64,000 nucleotides of DNA from Gammaproteobacteria bacterium (GCA_012960305.1 DUBM01000011.1:372001-436000), one strand, 5' to 3'. Shown: positions 8,386 to 18,292, counted from the first letter of the stretch. Notes: generated by a model not told the origin, from the letters alone. Translations and numbers: made by a program.

Positions 8386-9408
8386 TTAAAATGTCGCAAT
8401 TGGGTTCAATGGTGAACCCATGCCTTTCTCAATTCGTAAAGGTGCTGCAGTAAACATAAACTCATAGCGATTCAGCTCTTTAGCGGTTTCCGCTACGTCA
8501 GTGAAATCTAGATTATCAAAAATTGAAACGCCAAGAGAAACTAGGGCAAGACTGTGTAATGGTAGAAAAACACCCTCAATCCTACTTGGTGCAACATCGT
8601 TCCACATATCGTGACCAATCATGGCTACACCTCGATCTTTCAGAAAATAAGCGACATCGGCATGGTAGCCGGCAACACCATCGGATGTTGGCCATGCACC
8701 TAGGGCTTCTCTCCTCTTCCAACGACCGGTATGTAAAAGAATAATATCGCCGGGCTCTACTTTAATTCCTTGAATCTCTTCAAGCGCTACAAGATCTTCA
8801 TAATTAATAACTGTGCCTGGCTCAAGCCAACCATCCGCAGTTGCTTTGCCGGGCAGGAGTGTTGCATCAAAGAGAATGCCTCGGCTGAGGATGCCATCTT
8901 TATGCGCCATAATGCTGCCCCTGGGGCAACCGTCAGCGGCTTCAACATCCTCGTAGGGTACGCCATTGTAGCCCTTGCCCTCGTACATAATATGACAATC
9001 CAGGGCATCAAGATGACTGTGAATCGTACCATGATAGCTACCCGTATATCGATAACGGTCAGAGGCTCCCGTCGGGCTCACCCGCAAGACTTCCCGATTT
9101 AACACTGCAGAGGCATCCACTGCCGGTTCCTGATTAACATTATGAGCCAATGAAACTGAAACACCCTCTCGCACTAACTTCGCAGCCTGTTTGCGTTTCT
9201 CTGGAGTTATAAAATTTGCTGCACCTAATTCATCATCATCGCCCCATCTTCCCCAATTAGACAACTCATCCATAGCTCGATGAAAATCTGCCTCAGTTTC
9301 CATAGGAAGATGATTCTGCGCAGAAGCAACTTGAATCTCAAGAACTAATAAAACACATAGACCTAACTGACAAACCAATCGCAATATTATTTCCGTCGCT
9401 GTTTTCAT
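8386..9408 (-). CDS. Secreted cyclase-family protein (kynurenine-formamidase-like fold)
   Basis: This is a 340-residue member of the cyclase/KynB metal-dependent hydrolase family. The metal-site region reads HGTIHSHLDALDCHIMYEG, which corresponds to the family HxGTHxDxPxH-type motif in diverged form; HTGRW and HDMWNDVAP follow downstream. A signal peptide precedes AQNHLPME, so it should be periplasmic, unlike cytosolic KynB. I chose the ATG at 9408 because a GGGAGC ribosome-binding site lies just upstream; the frame can also be opened from a TTG at 9420. Members occur widely near oxidoreductases in catabolic clusters. Formamidase activity on kynurenine is not implied: no other tryptophan genes are here. 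Confidence 0.8.
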   Translation of the reverse strand: MKTATEIILRLVCQLGLCVLLVLEIQVASAQNHLPMETEADFHRAMDELSNWGRWGDDDELGAANFITPEKRKQAAKLVREGVSVSLAHNVNQEPAVDASAVLNREVLRVSPTGASDRYRYTGSYHGTIHSHLDALDCHIMYEGKGYNGVPYEDVEAADGCPRGSIMAHKDGILSRGILFDATLLPGKATADGWLEPGTVINYEDLVALEEIQGIKVEPGDIILLHTGRWKRREALGAWPTSDGVAGYHADVAYFLKDRGVAMIGHDMWNDVAPSRIEGVFLPLHSLALVSLGVSIFDNLDFTDVAETAKELNRYEFMFTAAPLRIEKGMGSPLNPIATF

Positions 9409-9501
9409 TACTGCTCCCAATAATTTTTATGAAAATATTTAGTCTTAATTATCAAATTCAGATTAACAACCTTCAATCATTATAGAATGATCAATTTAAT
9501 T

Positions 9502-10674
9502 CTAATTATCATCGAAGGCACCACTTTCTTCCAACCTAGCCGCTCTTAACATAGAGGTCATTGAATAATTTCCTTCATGACAAGCATATTCATAAAGCAA
9601 TTGATCATTTGCCATTCTCCGCAATGGAATTTCAGCAGTAAATGATTGCGAATATATATTAGGGTCTGTAATCGTATATCGAAATAATAATTCATTTTCT
9701 GAAACAGCGAAGTATCTTTCCACAACCTCAAACATTTCAGATGAAGGCATGGGTCGTATAGATTGTTCAGGCCTGAAGTGTTTACTATGAATTACAAGAG
9801 TATCTCCCTCATAGTGAGCTATAGAATCTCCCATCCATTTTCTTCCCTGCTCCAATAAATGTTTGTCTCCAAGACGAATAATCCTTACCAGGCTGAAATA
9901 TTCAGAAAGTATTACTATATAATCTTTGTTTTGGACTATTTGTATATTTCGAGCTGGATTATCCCCTGCCGGATTTCCATTCGAACCGCCGAGGATAAAT
10001 ATCAAGGGCAATTGCGCCCCTGGATTTAAACAACGATCTAAGGCCGTTCGGATTTCGGGGCCGTCAAAATTACCAAATCCCTGGGAGCGATACTGAGAAT
10101 AGATATCCTGGCGATCTGCTCGCAGGGGCATGCGGCCATCTCCCGGATCTATGATTAAAGAAGTTCTGTACTCTCCATTCACTTTAGCCACAGCTGTCGG
10201 CATAATTTCAAAATTACCATCTGCAGTATTGTCCAAATCACCCCCAAACTGGGGCGCTGGCCGGTTAGGGTCGATAGGAGCCTGTCTCATCGCATCTCTT
10301 TCAAAGGCGTCGTTAATTAAGGCCTCAGCTTCTTCCAAAGAGTAAGTCCGTTTACCGCCCAATGCTGACGGTCTTTGCAATGGCGTTTGGTAGGGGTTAG
10401 TCCAGTTTCCCTGCAAATCTGGGTAACCCTCAGGAGTACGAGGTGCTTGCCAAATCTCAGAGCTTTCTTGGCTGCTTGCCTGAATGGCTGTTTGAATGAT
10501 TTCTTTAGTGGAGTCCTGAGCAGAATCTTGAGCAGATTGCTGAGCGAACAATACGGATGACATTATAAGAGTAAGCCCCAGAACTGCTGTTACGCAAGCC
10601 TGAGCACCAAATTGCCGATTACGATGAATAGAAGGTTGCTGACCGTGATTGCTAACTGATTTCATTGTATCCAT
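9502..10674 (-). CDS. Secreted CHEGNY-family protein (unnamed family), member A
   Basis: I do not recognise a named function. The 390-residue protein has a long n-region, then a hydrophobic signal segment ending VLFAQQ, a low-complexity Gln/Ser stretch, and a conserved module of about 310 residues. Family landmarks in order: GYPDLQGNWTNPYQTPLQRP, NGEYRTSLIIDP, DRCL, QIVQNKDYIVILSEY, KWMGDSIAHYEGDTLV, EVVERY and YEYACHEGNYSM near the C-terminus. At least three other genes here share this order (14703, 50724, 52179) and one is a distant relative (23664). Its closest relative here is member 50724: both carry QTPLQRPSALG. The invariant Cys-His-Glu triplet may be structural, metal-binding or catalytic. 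Met4 is an alternative start. It lies 36 bases downstream of the repeat/TonB-C-like gene. Confidence 0.7.
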   Translation of the reverse strand: MDTMKSVSNHGQQPSIHRNRQFGAQACVTAVLGLTLIMSSVLFAQQSAQDSAQDSTKEIIQTAIQASSQESSEIWQAPRTPEGYPDLQGNWTNPYQTPLQRPSALGGKRTYSLEEAEALINDAFERDAMRQAPIDPNRPAPQFGGDLDNTADGNFEIMPTAVAKVNGEYRTSLIIDPGDGRMPLRADRQDIYSQYRSQGFGNFDGPEIRTALDRCLNPGAQLPLIFILGGSNGNPAGDNPARNIQIVQNKDYIVILSEYFSLVRIIRLGDKHLLEQGRKWMGDSIAHYEGDTLVIHSKHFRPEQSIRPMPSSEMFEVVERYFAVSENELLFRYTITDPNIYSQSFTAEIPLRRMANDQLLYEYACHEGNYSMTSMLRAARLEESGAFDDN

Positions 10675-10710
10675 GCATTAAGTTACCAATCAGAGCGGCA
10701 TAGATTCCTA

Positions 10711-12138
10711 CTACTCATCAATAAATAGATATCGAATTTGCACATCTCGTATTCGTTTAGCTTTGCCATCTATAACGACTGGACGAAACTTCATTTCTTT
10801 TACTGCTCGCCCAGCCGCTCTCCCAATACTGCGTTCAGCAGGCTCAAGTTCGATAATTTCGTGGGATGATGGCTTACCCCTGCTACTAAGGTTAAAGCTA
10901 ATGTCAGCACGTTGCAGTGGCAGATTCAGATTGAGTTGAGGGTTGGTACTAACCGGCAAAGCTGTAGAGCGTACTGATTTATTCCAGGCAGTAAATGACC
11001 CTACATGAGTAATCGTCTCTTCGCTGTCATCAAAGGCCAATAAGGTCTGTGCTTGAAAAGTTTCTAGATCGGCAAAGTTAGTAAATATTTTAGGAAGCGG
11101 AATAGGCATAGGCCTACTGAAAACCGCATCGATGCGGGCCTTAGAAATTCCCTTTTCCGTGAGCAATTCCTGCGCTTTGCGATATTGACGGATAGCTCTC
11201 CCCTGCTCCATGAGTATTTGAAAATCGGCGTAGTAGATGTTTGCCATTGCCTGTGCTTCAAGGTCATTTTGGTCTTCAGCCAAGTCTCTTAGATCGTCCA
11301 TGAGATTTCGAGCTTCTCGAAGATAATCTACCCCTAGCAAATCACCGCGGTCGATAACCGGAATATATCGGCCGGGGCCAAAAAATGAATCTCGACTAGA
11401 GAATCTAGCGCTGCTGCCTTTCTCCAGACGAAATCCACCATCTTCTCTAACTACACGATCTATAGTGTCACCAGAGACGCCATCGCTAGCATTAAGCATT
11501 TGTACAAGATGATATTTATTAATCGCCGATTTGTATAACCACGGTGCAATAGCTGGATTATTATCACCATAAAAATCTTCAACAAAATCATCCAGCTCAG
11601 CCATTAGATCTCTGGATTGCATGAATGTTCTTGCCCGCCTGCCTCTGCCATCCAATACGGTGCGCATGAGCAACCAATGAATTTGATCATCTATTGCGTG
11701 CAGCAACTCAAGCGATGGCTGCCCGTTTTCTATGGGATGTAAATTACGAATATGTTCCAATTGATCAGAAACTGCATCCCAGTTACCTAAAGCAATTTGA
11801 GTTGTTACAATAGAACGAATGATTGGCAGAACATCGGGGTGCTGCAAGCCTAGCGCTGTTCGCATGACCTGCAACTGTCGGCTCTGTAACTCTGCAACAG
11901 TTTCATAATCCTGTTGCTCCCACAGAACTGCGATCATTCCTGTAAGAGGTTCCATTAAACTAAGATCATAAGGACCCTCCCGGGATTCGAGATCCACCAG
12001 CCGATTCTGGAATAGCTCCAATTGTGCCGCCTTATCGACCGTGCTGGGGACCAAAACCTCCTCAGCGGAGAATGCTAGTGACACTGACAGAAACGGCAGG
12101 ATTAGGATTATTTTTACTAATGAGTTCAGAGGCTTCAT
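10711..12138 (-). CDS. Periplasmic helical-repeat protein with TonB-C-like C-terminus
   Basis: A secreted protein of about 475 residues with a signal peptide (LPFLSVSLAFSA). The body is largely helical and TPR-like: VLWEQQDYETVAELQSRQL, LGNWDAVSDQLEHI and YRKAQELLTEKG resemble loose tetratricopeptide units. The last ~65 residues (ADISFNLSSRGKPSSHEIIE, then AAGRAVKEMKFRPVVIDGKA) match the pattern of a TonB C-terminal domain: beta-strand, glycine turn, and an 'a-raV---rFrPa--dGk' segment. There is no N-terminal TonB anchor or Pro-rich spacer, so it is not a classical TonB. The ATG at 12138 is preferred over the GTG at 12147. It sits upstream of CHEGNY member A on the same strand and is divergent from DUF4159. 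Confidence 0.6.
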   Translation of the reverse strand: MKPLNSLVKIILILPFLSVSLAFSAEEVLVPSTVDKAAQLELFQNRLVDLESREGPYDLSLMEPLTGMIAVLWEQQDYETVAELQSRQLQVMRTALGLQHPDVLPIIRSIVTTQIALGNWDAVSDQLEHIRNLHPIENGQPSLELLHAIDDQIHWLLMRTVLDGRGRRARTFMQSRDLMAELDDFVEDFYGDNNPAIAPWLYKSAINKYHLVQMLNASDGVSGDTIDRVVREDGGFRLEKGSSARFSSRDSFFGPGRYIPVIDRGDLLGVDYLREARNLMDDLRDLAEDQNDLEAQAMANIYYADFQILMEQGRAIRQYRKAQELLTEKGISKARIDAVFSRPMPIPLPKIFTNFADLETFQAQTLLAFDDSEETITHVGSFTAWNKSVRSTALPVSTNPQLNLNLPLQRADISFNLSSRGKPSSHEIIELEPAERSIGRAAGRAVKEMKFRPVVIDGKAKRIRDVQIRYLFIDE

Positions 12139-12296
12139 GGATTCCACTATTCATTTCTGTTACTTCATCTCAGCGTCAAAACAGCACGGAAGCACAGATT
12201 GGAACTACCATCTGACAATAACTTGATCTCTGGTGCTTGTCGATACAAACTAAGCAAATCAAGATAGCTACTCTGCGGCTCCCAAGTCTAAGTATT

Positions 12297-13052
12297 ATGA
12301 AAAGAGCGTTCAAATTTCACCTATTCCTGCTATTTATTCTTCCCTCTGCGCTTTCCGCGCAATTGGATCTGCCGGAGCTCTATGACATCGGTGGCGAATT
12401 CGCTTTCGTTCGCATCCAATACGACAGCTACTACGGCGGAGGATTCTACGGGGGCACTTGGCTTACGGACTTTCCTGCTGCCGATGAAAACTTCCTGCGT
12501 GGCGTTGCTCGACTCACCAATGTCAGAGTGATGTCCCAACCTATTGTGCTTCGATTCGACGATGAAGAGATTTTTGACTATCCCTTCCTTTATGCGCTTG
12601 AGATGGGACGCAACGGCGGGCTCGCGCTTTCTCCCAAGGAAATGGAGAATTTGAGAGAGTATCTGCTGCGCGGAGGCTTCTTACTAATTGATGATTTTTG
12701 GGGGCAGGGACAGTGGGATGCTTTTTACCAAGATTTTTCCCTACTATTTCCCAACAGAGAACTCATTGAGCTATCGGCAGAGCACGAAATCTATCATACC
12801 TTCTACGACATCGATGGCCCCCAAATGATTCCTGGTCGTGGCGGACGTCAGGGTTTTGGCCAAGCCGGAATAGATAATGCCAGCAACCATGCGATTCTCG
12901 ATGACAATGGTCGAGTGATGGTATTAGTGAACTGGAATTCGGATATGGGAGACGGTTGGGAACATACCTACGACCAGTGGTATCCGACTCAATATGCTAA
13001 TGCTGCCTACCAATTAGGTATTAACTACCTAATTTATTCATTAACTCACTAA
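12297..13052 (+). CDS. DUF4159 secreted protein
   Basis: Encodes 251 residues with a signal peptide (FHLFLLFILPSALSAQ). The body has the DUF4159 signature order: FAFVRIQYDS, WLTDFPAADENFLRGVARLT, NLREYLLRGGFLLIDDFWG and a closing segment rich in aromatic residues. DUF4159 has a flavodoxin- or glutamine-amidotransferase-like fold, and its role is not established. It often accompanies MoxR/DUF58/BatA genes, none of which are here. The ATG at 12297 is chosen because it begins the signal peptide; the frame also opens at a TTG (12237). It ends 14 bases from the convergent M20 peptidase stop, with a small AATAGG/CCTATT hairpin between them. Confidence 0.8.
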   Translation: MKRAFKFHLFLLFILPSALSAQLDLPELYDIGGEFAFVRIQYDSYYGGGFYGGTWLTDFPAADENFLRGVARLTNVRVMSQPIVLRFDDEEIFDYPFLYALEMGRNGGLALSPKEMENLREYLLRGGFLLIDDFWGQGQWDAFYQDFSLLFPNRELIELSAEHEIYHTFYDIDGPQMIPGRGGRQGFGQAGIDNASNHAILDDNGRVMVLVNWNSDMGDGWEHTYDQWYPTQYANAAYQLGINYLIYSLTH

Positions 13053-13066
13053 TAGGGAACCTATTC

Positions 13067-14467
13067 TCAGTTACTCAAATTCTCAGCTAAGCGATAGAGA
13101 AATTCATAACTTTCATATAGCGATTTCTTCCGCAATCTCTCATCCTGTCCATGGATGCGCATATCGTTTCGATCAACAAACAGCCCGGACACACCGTAAG
13201 TTGGAATTCCGGCTATACGCATTTTCGCACCATCGGTAGCTCCTGTAGACATGGTTGGCATTACAGTAGTTCCCGGCCACATCGCTTCAGTTACTGACTC
13301 AACTGCACCCAATAGTTCTTCTGTCAGCGGTGAAGGATGAGATACCCGACCACCACCACGATAAACCACTTCCAAAGAAGGGTTATCTACCACCCGAACC
13401 AATGTCCTCAGAACGGCCTGGGGATCAGACCCCGGCAGCATTCTTACATTGACCGTAGCAACCGCAGACTGGGGTAAGGCATTCGATGCATGACCTCCAT
13501 CTAATAGCGTGGCCACAGCTGTCGTTCGTAACTGAGCATTAATTGCCGCTTCGCGACTCAAGCGTTCGAGCGAACCCTCAGGAATCGGTTCCTGCAGCAG
13601 CGCTCCAAAATCCTCTGCTCTTTGGCCAGTGTTAATTTCAGATTGCCGTTGAAAGCTGATTCGCATGACATCATTTAATTCCACCGGAAAATCGAAATCC
13701 CTTATTTTCAACAAAGCCTCTGCTAGATCATAAATTGCATTGTCATCCCTTGGCAGTGAGGAATGCCCGCCAGGATTGCGTGCTGTTACCTGAAACGTGG
13801 CGAAAATCTTTTCTGCAATTTGAATCGTATTGGCAAGCGGCTCACCATTTTGTAATAAACCATAGCCGCCTTCGTTTATAGCTAATGCGCCCTGCATCAA
13901 TCCTGGTTGGTTTTCTAACAACCAATTGATGCCATTGCTGCCGCCGGATTCTTCATCCGATGTTAGCGCTACGATAATGTCCCGGTTCGGCACAAACCCA
14001 TTCCGTTTAAATCGAATCAGATTGGCAGTGAAAATTGCCGCCATCGCTTTGTCATCCAAAGTCCCACGGCCATAATAAAATTCCTCATCCTCATTGAGAA
14101 CAAAGGGGTCTAGATTCCAATCTTCTCTTTCTGCTTCAACCACATCTATATGCGCCATTAGTATAATAGGATCATGAACACCGGAACCGCGCAAACGGGC
14201 CACTACATTTCCCTTATGTGGCAGAGCGCCGCCAATGAAGACATCCTCATCTTCAAAGCCTGCTGCCTGAAACCAGGCCGCCATACCTTCTACCGCAATG
14301 GTATTATTTTTTTCTGACATAGTGGTTTTGTATTCAATCAACTCTTTGTAGATTTCATACAATAATTGCTGATCATCACTTGGAATGGTTCTTTGCGCGA
14401 GCACTGCGGCGGGCGTTAGCAGTATCAGCACTATTCCCAAGTTCGAGAAAAGGATTTTTTTAAACAT
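13067..14467 (-). CDS. Secreted M20-family metallopeptidase
   Basis: A 466-residue zinc-dependent amidohydrolase/peptidase of the M20/M25/M40 group with a signal peptide ending AVLAQ, so probably periplasmic. The metal ligands are visible: MAHIDVV (His106, Asp108), GRGTLDDKA (Asp138 bridging) and SDEESGG (Glu172 as general base, Glu173 as ligand). The dimerisation lid domain spans roughly residues 225-350. Late metal-site residues are in MSTGATDGA and the C-terminal IHGQDERL. The enzyme would hydrolyse peptides or acyl-amino acids. It is single on its strand, with a convergent partner downstream and CHEGNY member B (15707-14703) upstream. Confidence 0.9.
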   Translation of the reverse strand: MFKKILFSNLGIVLILLTPAAVLAQRTIPSDDQQLLYEIYKELIEYKTTMSEKNNTIAVEGMAAWFQAAGFEDEDVFIGGALPHKGNVVARLRGSGVHDPIILMAHIDVVEAEREDWNLDPFVLNEDEEFYYGRGTLDDKAMAAIFTANLIRFKRNGFVPNRDIIVALTSDEESGGSNGINWLLENQPGLMQGALAINEGGYGLLQNGEPLANTIQIAEKIFATFQVTARNPGGHSSLPRDDNAIYDLAEALLKIRDFDFPVELNDVMRISFQRQSEINTGQRAEDFGALLQEPIPEGSLERLSREAAINAQLRTTAVATLLDGGHASNALPQSAVATVNVRMLPGSDPQAVLRTLVRVVDNPSLEVVYRGGGRVSHPSPLTEELLGAVESVTEAMWPGTTVMPTMSTGATDGAKMRIAGIPTYGVSGLFVDRNDMRIHGQDERLRKKSLYESYEFLYRLAENLSN

Positions 14468-14654
14468 GTCAGTGTTGCCTATAGATTAAAGGTTAGGCCC
14501 TATTTAGCCTTATTTGGGCATAACGTTTCATTGTTGTTTTAGAAGCAATCACTGGCCTTTCCGTAATCACTTTGTCTGTATTATTTATGTTTATGAAAAT
14601 AACGAAGTTTTGGAGGAAGTAAAAGCAAACTATGGTCTAAATTTTTAAGATTCA

Positions 14655-14678
14655 ATAAAAGAGGCCAGTTGGCCCCTT
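14655..14678 (-). terminator. Rho-independent terminator after CHEGNY member B
   Basis: On the minus strand GGGGCC-AACT-GGCCTC is followed by TTTTATT, about 25 bases past the stop of the gene ending at 14703. The stem is short but GC-rich. Confidence 0.55.
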
Positions 14679-14702
14679 CTATTTATGCTTCAAGCAGCAG
14701 GA

Positions 14703-15707
14703 TTACTGTGCATCCATTTCCTGACGGCGAGCGCCCCCAAGAGTTCCTGTCAAAGCATAGTTACCTTCGTGGCACGCATACTCATATAATTTGGTATCAG
14801 TAGCATTAAAGGCAATTTCGCCACCCCATGACTCAGTGTAGAAGACTGGGTCCTGAACTTCGAATTCGTAAAATATCTGATTCTCCGAATCACGCGAGAA
14901 CCTCTCAATGATTTTCCCTTGGTCAGAGAGTGAAGCCATCGACCGTGATTTCTGTTGTGGATGCAAATTAATTGTTTCCACTACCAAGGTATCGCCTTCC
15001 CAATAACCGATAGAGTCTCCCATCCACGACTCCCACTGTTCAGGACGGTGATCGCCATTTATCGGAATAATTCGCGCATCGTGGACCATCTCTACCAGGA
15101 TCATCACATAGTCATCAGTCTGCACAATCTGATACATATTGTTGTAGAGAACACTGTTCATTGGCGGCCCACTAGTACTGCCAAATCCTATAAGACAGCG
15201 TTCTGCCAGAGGAGCGCCTTCAGGACCTGCATAGCCAGAAAATTTTGCCCTGCCTTCGCGGCGAAGCTGATTACCTTCGTCTGAGTAGGGAATACGTCCA
15301 TCTACCGGCTTAGTTATCCAGGACGTGCGCATTTCACCCTTAACTGAGGTGAATCGAGTTCCCGGATCTACCCAGAAGGCATTATATCCGCGGCCCGATG
15401 GTAGGTCTTTGCCGTCGGGTAATTGGCCGGCTACCTGATTATCATCGGTAGCTGCACGAACGCTTGCTGGGTGGCTGAGAGTTAACTCATTGAGCTGATC
15501 ATCTGATATCACCAGTCCAATGTCATCGTACCTACCGGAACGCTGCATCGAAGTTAAAGACGCATTGGTCCAATATCCTTGTAAATTTGGCTTACCTGAA
15601 GCTGTTCTTGGTGGCAAATAGCCATCTTGCGCCAGAGCCATCCCACTAAGAGCTAGTATGCCGATGCCAATAATTCCAAGCTTAAGTAATCTATTAAGGC
15701 TAATCAT
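14703..15707 (-). CDS. Secreted CHEGNY-family protein, member B
   Basis: 334 residues with a clean signal peptide (GIIGIGILALSGMALAQ). The same conserved order as member A is present: GKPNLQGYWTNASLTSMQRS, GEMRTSWITKP, ERCLIGFG, QIVQTDDYVMILVEMVHDAR, SWMGDSIGYWEGDTLVVET, ERFSRDSENQIFYEFEV and YEYACHEGNYALTG. Relative to A it has no N-terminal low-complexity insert. Function is unknown; periplasmic location is inferred from the signal peptide. It is flanked upstream by the DUF6351 lipoprotein and downstream by a terminator and the M20 peptidase, so it is likely transcribed alone or with DUF6351. Confidence 0.75.
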   Translation of the reverse strand: MISLNRLLKLGIIGIGILALSGMALAQDGYLPPRTASGKPNLQGYWTNASLTSMQRSGRYDDIGLVISDDQLNELTLSHPASVRAATDDNQVAGQLPDGKDLPSGRGYNAFWVDPGTRFTSVKGEMRTSWITKPVDGRIPYSDEGNQLRREGRAKFSGYAGPEGAPLAERCLIGFGSTSGPPMNSVLYNNMYQIVQTDDYVMILVEMVHDARIIPINGDHRPEQWESWMGDSIGYWEGDTLVVETINLHPQQKSRSMASLSDQGKIIERFSRDSENQIFYEFEVQDPVFYTESWGGEIAFNATDTKLYEYACHEGNYALTGTLGGARRQEMDAQ

Positions 15708-15943
15708 CGATTCATCTCTCTATATAATTCTTTGTTTTTTCCTATTTTTATCGCTATTTATTTCGCTGGATGATGCTTTACTAAGGCTTGAACTAATCAC
15801 CCTAAATACCATTTCTGGGGAATAAAGTAAGCGATTGAAAATAAACCACAAGTCGCCAAGAATCAAGGCATATCATCCGTCTCAGACTGGGCTTTTCTTG
15901 CTCCAGCAAGACAAACATACATAGCCGCGGTTGCTTGCAAACT

Positions 15944-18244
15944 TTAATACAATTTGTTGACTGGCGAAGGACCGAATGATGCCCAGGTTCCTTGATGCAC
16001 TGCACCGGAAATATCACCTCTAGCCCAGTCACAAACTCCATCGGGAAATATTCGATTTAATTCAGCGAATTGCAGCTGATCAAAACTCACACGGTAGTCT
16101 GCAAGGTTGACCTCTCGCAGGTTACAGCTAACGATATTATTTGCCAATGGGGCTCCTGCTACATGCCTTGGGGTTGGGTAAGCCGGGTAGAGTTGGCTAC
16201 ACTTATTAGTTCCGCTAAAACTTTGGACCTGTTCAATCTTCAGATGCTGATCACTATTATTATCCCAACAGGCATCAACTAAAGAGATGGGTTTATTGAT
16301 AACCACCTTACTAGCTCGGTCAGTTTCTCCCTCATCATTCGCGATAGCCATTAGCCAGCTATCCATTAGCCTAAATAAGTTACCAAGATCGGGACTGTCT
16401 TCGGTAAAGTCCCAGAGACCACCGACCTGCATTATGTGGTTATCCGAATGACCATTAGCCGTCAGCAATCGCTGCCGAGTTGAAAACTGATGAACAATCA
16501 TGTGAATGTCACCTTTTTCCTGATGATCTCTATAGCTGCGATAATCGATAATAGGAGTACTTGCCAAGCCTGCCCCACCAAAAAGTATACGTCCAGACTC
16601 AAATGCCTTTTCTCTAGCATCCGGATCTGCGCGATGACGCTCAGCCACATGATTCATGTCTCGATCGAATCCACCTATTCCGGAATTAAGTTTCAAAAAT
16701 TGAACCACAGTGATAACGCCATCATTAAGCGCAGACAATCCGTATTGAACACCAACATTATCTAAGGGACGCTGTGAATTCGATTGCCCTTCCACCAATC
16801 CATAGACATTTACTGTGTGATCATAAACTGTGGCTCGAATACCAGTCGGGTTTGATTCACTGTAAAGCTCAGGCACTAAGGAACTAATGCTAACTTCCCC
16901 GCCTTGCTCTTCTGGAAGCGTTTCCAATAAATAAATAGGGTCAAGGCGGGCAGCGCCTCGCGCTAAATTTGGGATGCTAGCCCATGAGCCAAATCCAGAA
17001 ATCGCACGCTGCTGGTCTATAGTGAAATCTTCTGCATTGGTTTCCGTAAAATAGAAATTCAGTAATCGGGCATCGGCTACAGTAAAGATCGTCGCACTGG
17101 TGACATCGGGAAAGCTGGACCCGACGATAATGCCATCAAACACCCCTGGGTAATTATCAGCGGTTTGATGAGACTGATAAGAGCCACCTGAAGAGCCCGT
17201 AGCAATAGTGTATTCCGGCACACCATAGTTTTCTATAAAGCGCTCTTTAACCATAATATGCGTTTCTGAAGCTAACAGGTCATTGCAATTTTGGCCGAAC
17301 ACGTTGAGAGTCGAAGAAGTGACAGCATAGCCTTGCTCGAACAATCCACGACGCATAACTCCACCGGTGTTGCTGCCCTGCTGATACCAGCCACCACGAC
17401 AACCACCACCATGGGTATAAACTAGTTTACCATTCCAATCTTCACTAGAATTCCAGGGGTCTAACTCACCATTGACACTGTCATGCAACATCGCAATTTC
17501 ATAAATCGCTCGATTCACTGTGCCGGTTTCAACACGCACGATGTAGGGGATAGATTCGCCTTTAAAATTGACTATCTCAGCAATATCCTCTGGATTATTT
17601 TTAGTCAAAAACCGATTTAGCGGTTTGAATATTTCATCTGTCGCCGACCAGTAAACATAATCAATCCGAGTAGGGATCGAACAGTCGGAATCAAACGTGG
17701 GACCTAGTAGTTCTCCACTTACTAACTCAAATTCTTCCGTCTGACATTGAAACGGCATTTCATGAGGGCCAGAAATAATCGGCCCCGATATTGGGTAGTT
17801 GCTCAATCTTAATGATGCTTTCGATTCCTGCCCGGCTATCTTAGCTGTGAATGTACTGTCACCCTCTGGCAAATTGCGAATCACCGCTTGGAAACGACTT
17901 GGAGCCACTTGATTTAATGAGCTGGCCAGCTCGATACCATCGAGGGCTAACACAAGATCGTCCGCAGAAACTCCTTCATCGAGAGTGAGTTCTATCAATA
18001 CATCCCCACCACTAACTAACCACGGTTTACTAGAGAGTGTTTGCAAACTAATTTGCACGTCGGTTCGAGTTTGTTCCGTCGGCCCCGCTGTCGATATAGT
18101 TTCTTCTGCAGAGCAAGCAAATAGTAGAACCACACACAGGCCAGCAAGCGCGCGCAAGCTGAGACATCTATTAGAGAAATTGATAGGTTTCACTAGATTT
18201 ATCCTGCCTATAGCATCATTGATTAGCAATGCTATTAATTGCAT
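15944..18244 (-). CDS. DUF6351-family lipoprotein, alpha/beta-hydrolase-like
   Basis: 766 residues. The N-terminus ends in a lipobox (LLFAC followed by SAEE), so the mature protein is probably a lipid-anchored lipoprotein. An N-terminal Ig-like segment starts LSSKPWLVSGGDVLIEL, the typical DUF6351 opening. A large catalytic-type domain follows with YTHGGGCRGGWYQQG (oxyanion-like region) and the nucleophile elbow ATGSSGGSYQSHQ. DUF6351 proteins are predicted extracytoplasmic hydrolases related to tannase/feruloyl-esterase-like folds; activities are unproven. The candidate acid and histidine are not obvious by eye. The ATG at 18244 encodes an unusually long n-region before the hydrophobic core, so a later start is possible. 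A 17-base inverted repeat lies 32 bases upstream. Confidence 0.75.
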   Translation of the reverse strand: MQLIALLINDAIGRINLVKPINFSNRCLSLRALAGLCVVLLFACSAEETISTAGPTEQTRTDVQISLQTLSSKPWLVSGGDVLIELTLDEGVSADDLVLALDGIELASSLNQVAPSRFQAVIRNLPEGDSTFTAKIAGQESKASLRLSNYPISGPIISGPHEMPFQCQTEEFELVSGELLGPTFDSDCSIPTRIDYVYWSATDEIFKPLNRFLTKNNPEDIAEIVNFKGESIPYIVRVETGTVNRAIYEIAMLHDSVNGELDPWNSSEDWNGKLVYTHGGGCRGGWYQQGSNTGGVMRRGLFEQGYAVTSSTLNVFGQNCNDLLASETHIMVKERFIENYGVPEYTIATGSSGGSYQSHQTADNYPGVFDGIIVGSSFPDVTSATIFTVADARLLNFYFTETNAEDFTIDQQRAISGFGSWASIPNLARGAARLDPIYLLETLPEEQGGEVSISSLVPELYSESNPTGIRATVYDHTVNVYGLVEGQSNSQRPLDNVGVQYGLSALNDGVITVVQFLKLNSGIGGFDRDMNHVAERHRADPDAREKAFESGRILFGGAGLASTPIIDYRSYRDHQEKGDIHMIVHQFSTRQRLLTANGHSDNHIMQVGGLWDFTEDSPDLGNLFRLMDSWLMAIANDEGETDRASKVVINKPISLVDACWDNNSDQHLKIEQVQSFSGTNKCSQLYPAYPTPRHVAGAPLANNIVSCNLREVNLADYRVSFDQLQFAELNRIFPDGVCDWARGDISGAVHQGTWASFGPSPVNKLY

Positions 18245-18275
18245 TGAGATTTAAAAGTATTGAAGCTGAATTCTG

Positions 18276-18292
18276 CGATGTAGTATACATCG
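18276..18292. promoter_or_regulatory. Candidate operator (7-3-7 inverted repeat)
   Basis: CGATGTA-GTA-TACATCG is a perfect 7-base inverted repeat in the divergent gap between the DUF6351 and YkgJ genes, 32 bases upstream of the DUF6351 start. The size suits a dimeric repressor such as a TetR- or GntR-type protein, but no regulator gene is adjacent. Confidence 0.3.

Noticed and set aside
13051..13065. AATAGG-GAA-CCTATT hairpin as a terminator between convergent genes
   Set aside because: The stem is only six mostly weak pairs with no T-run; I would not call a terminator on it.
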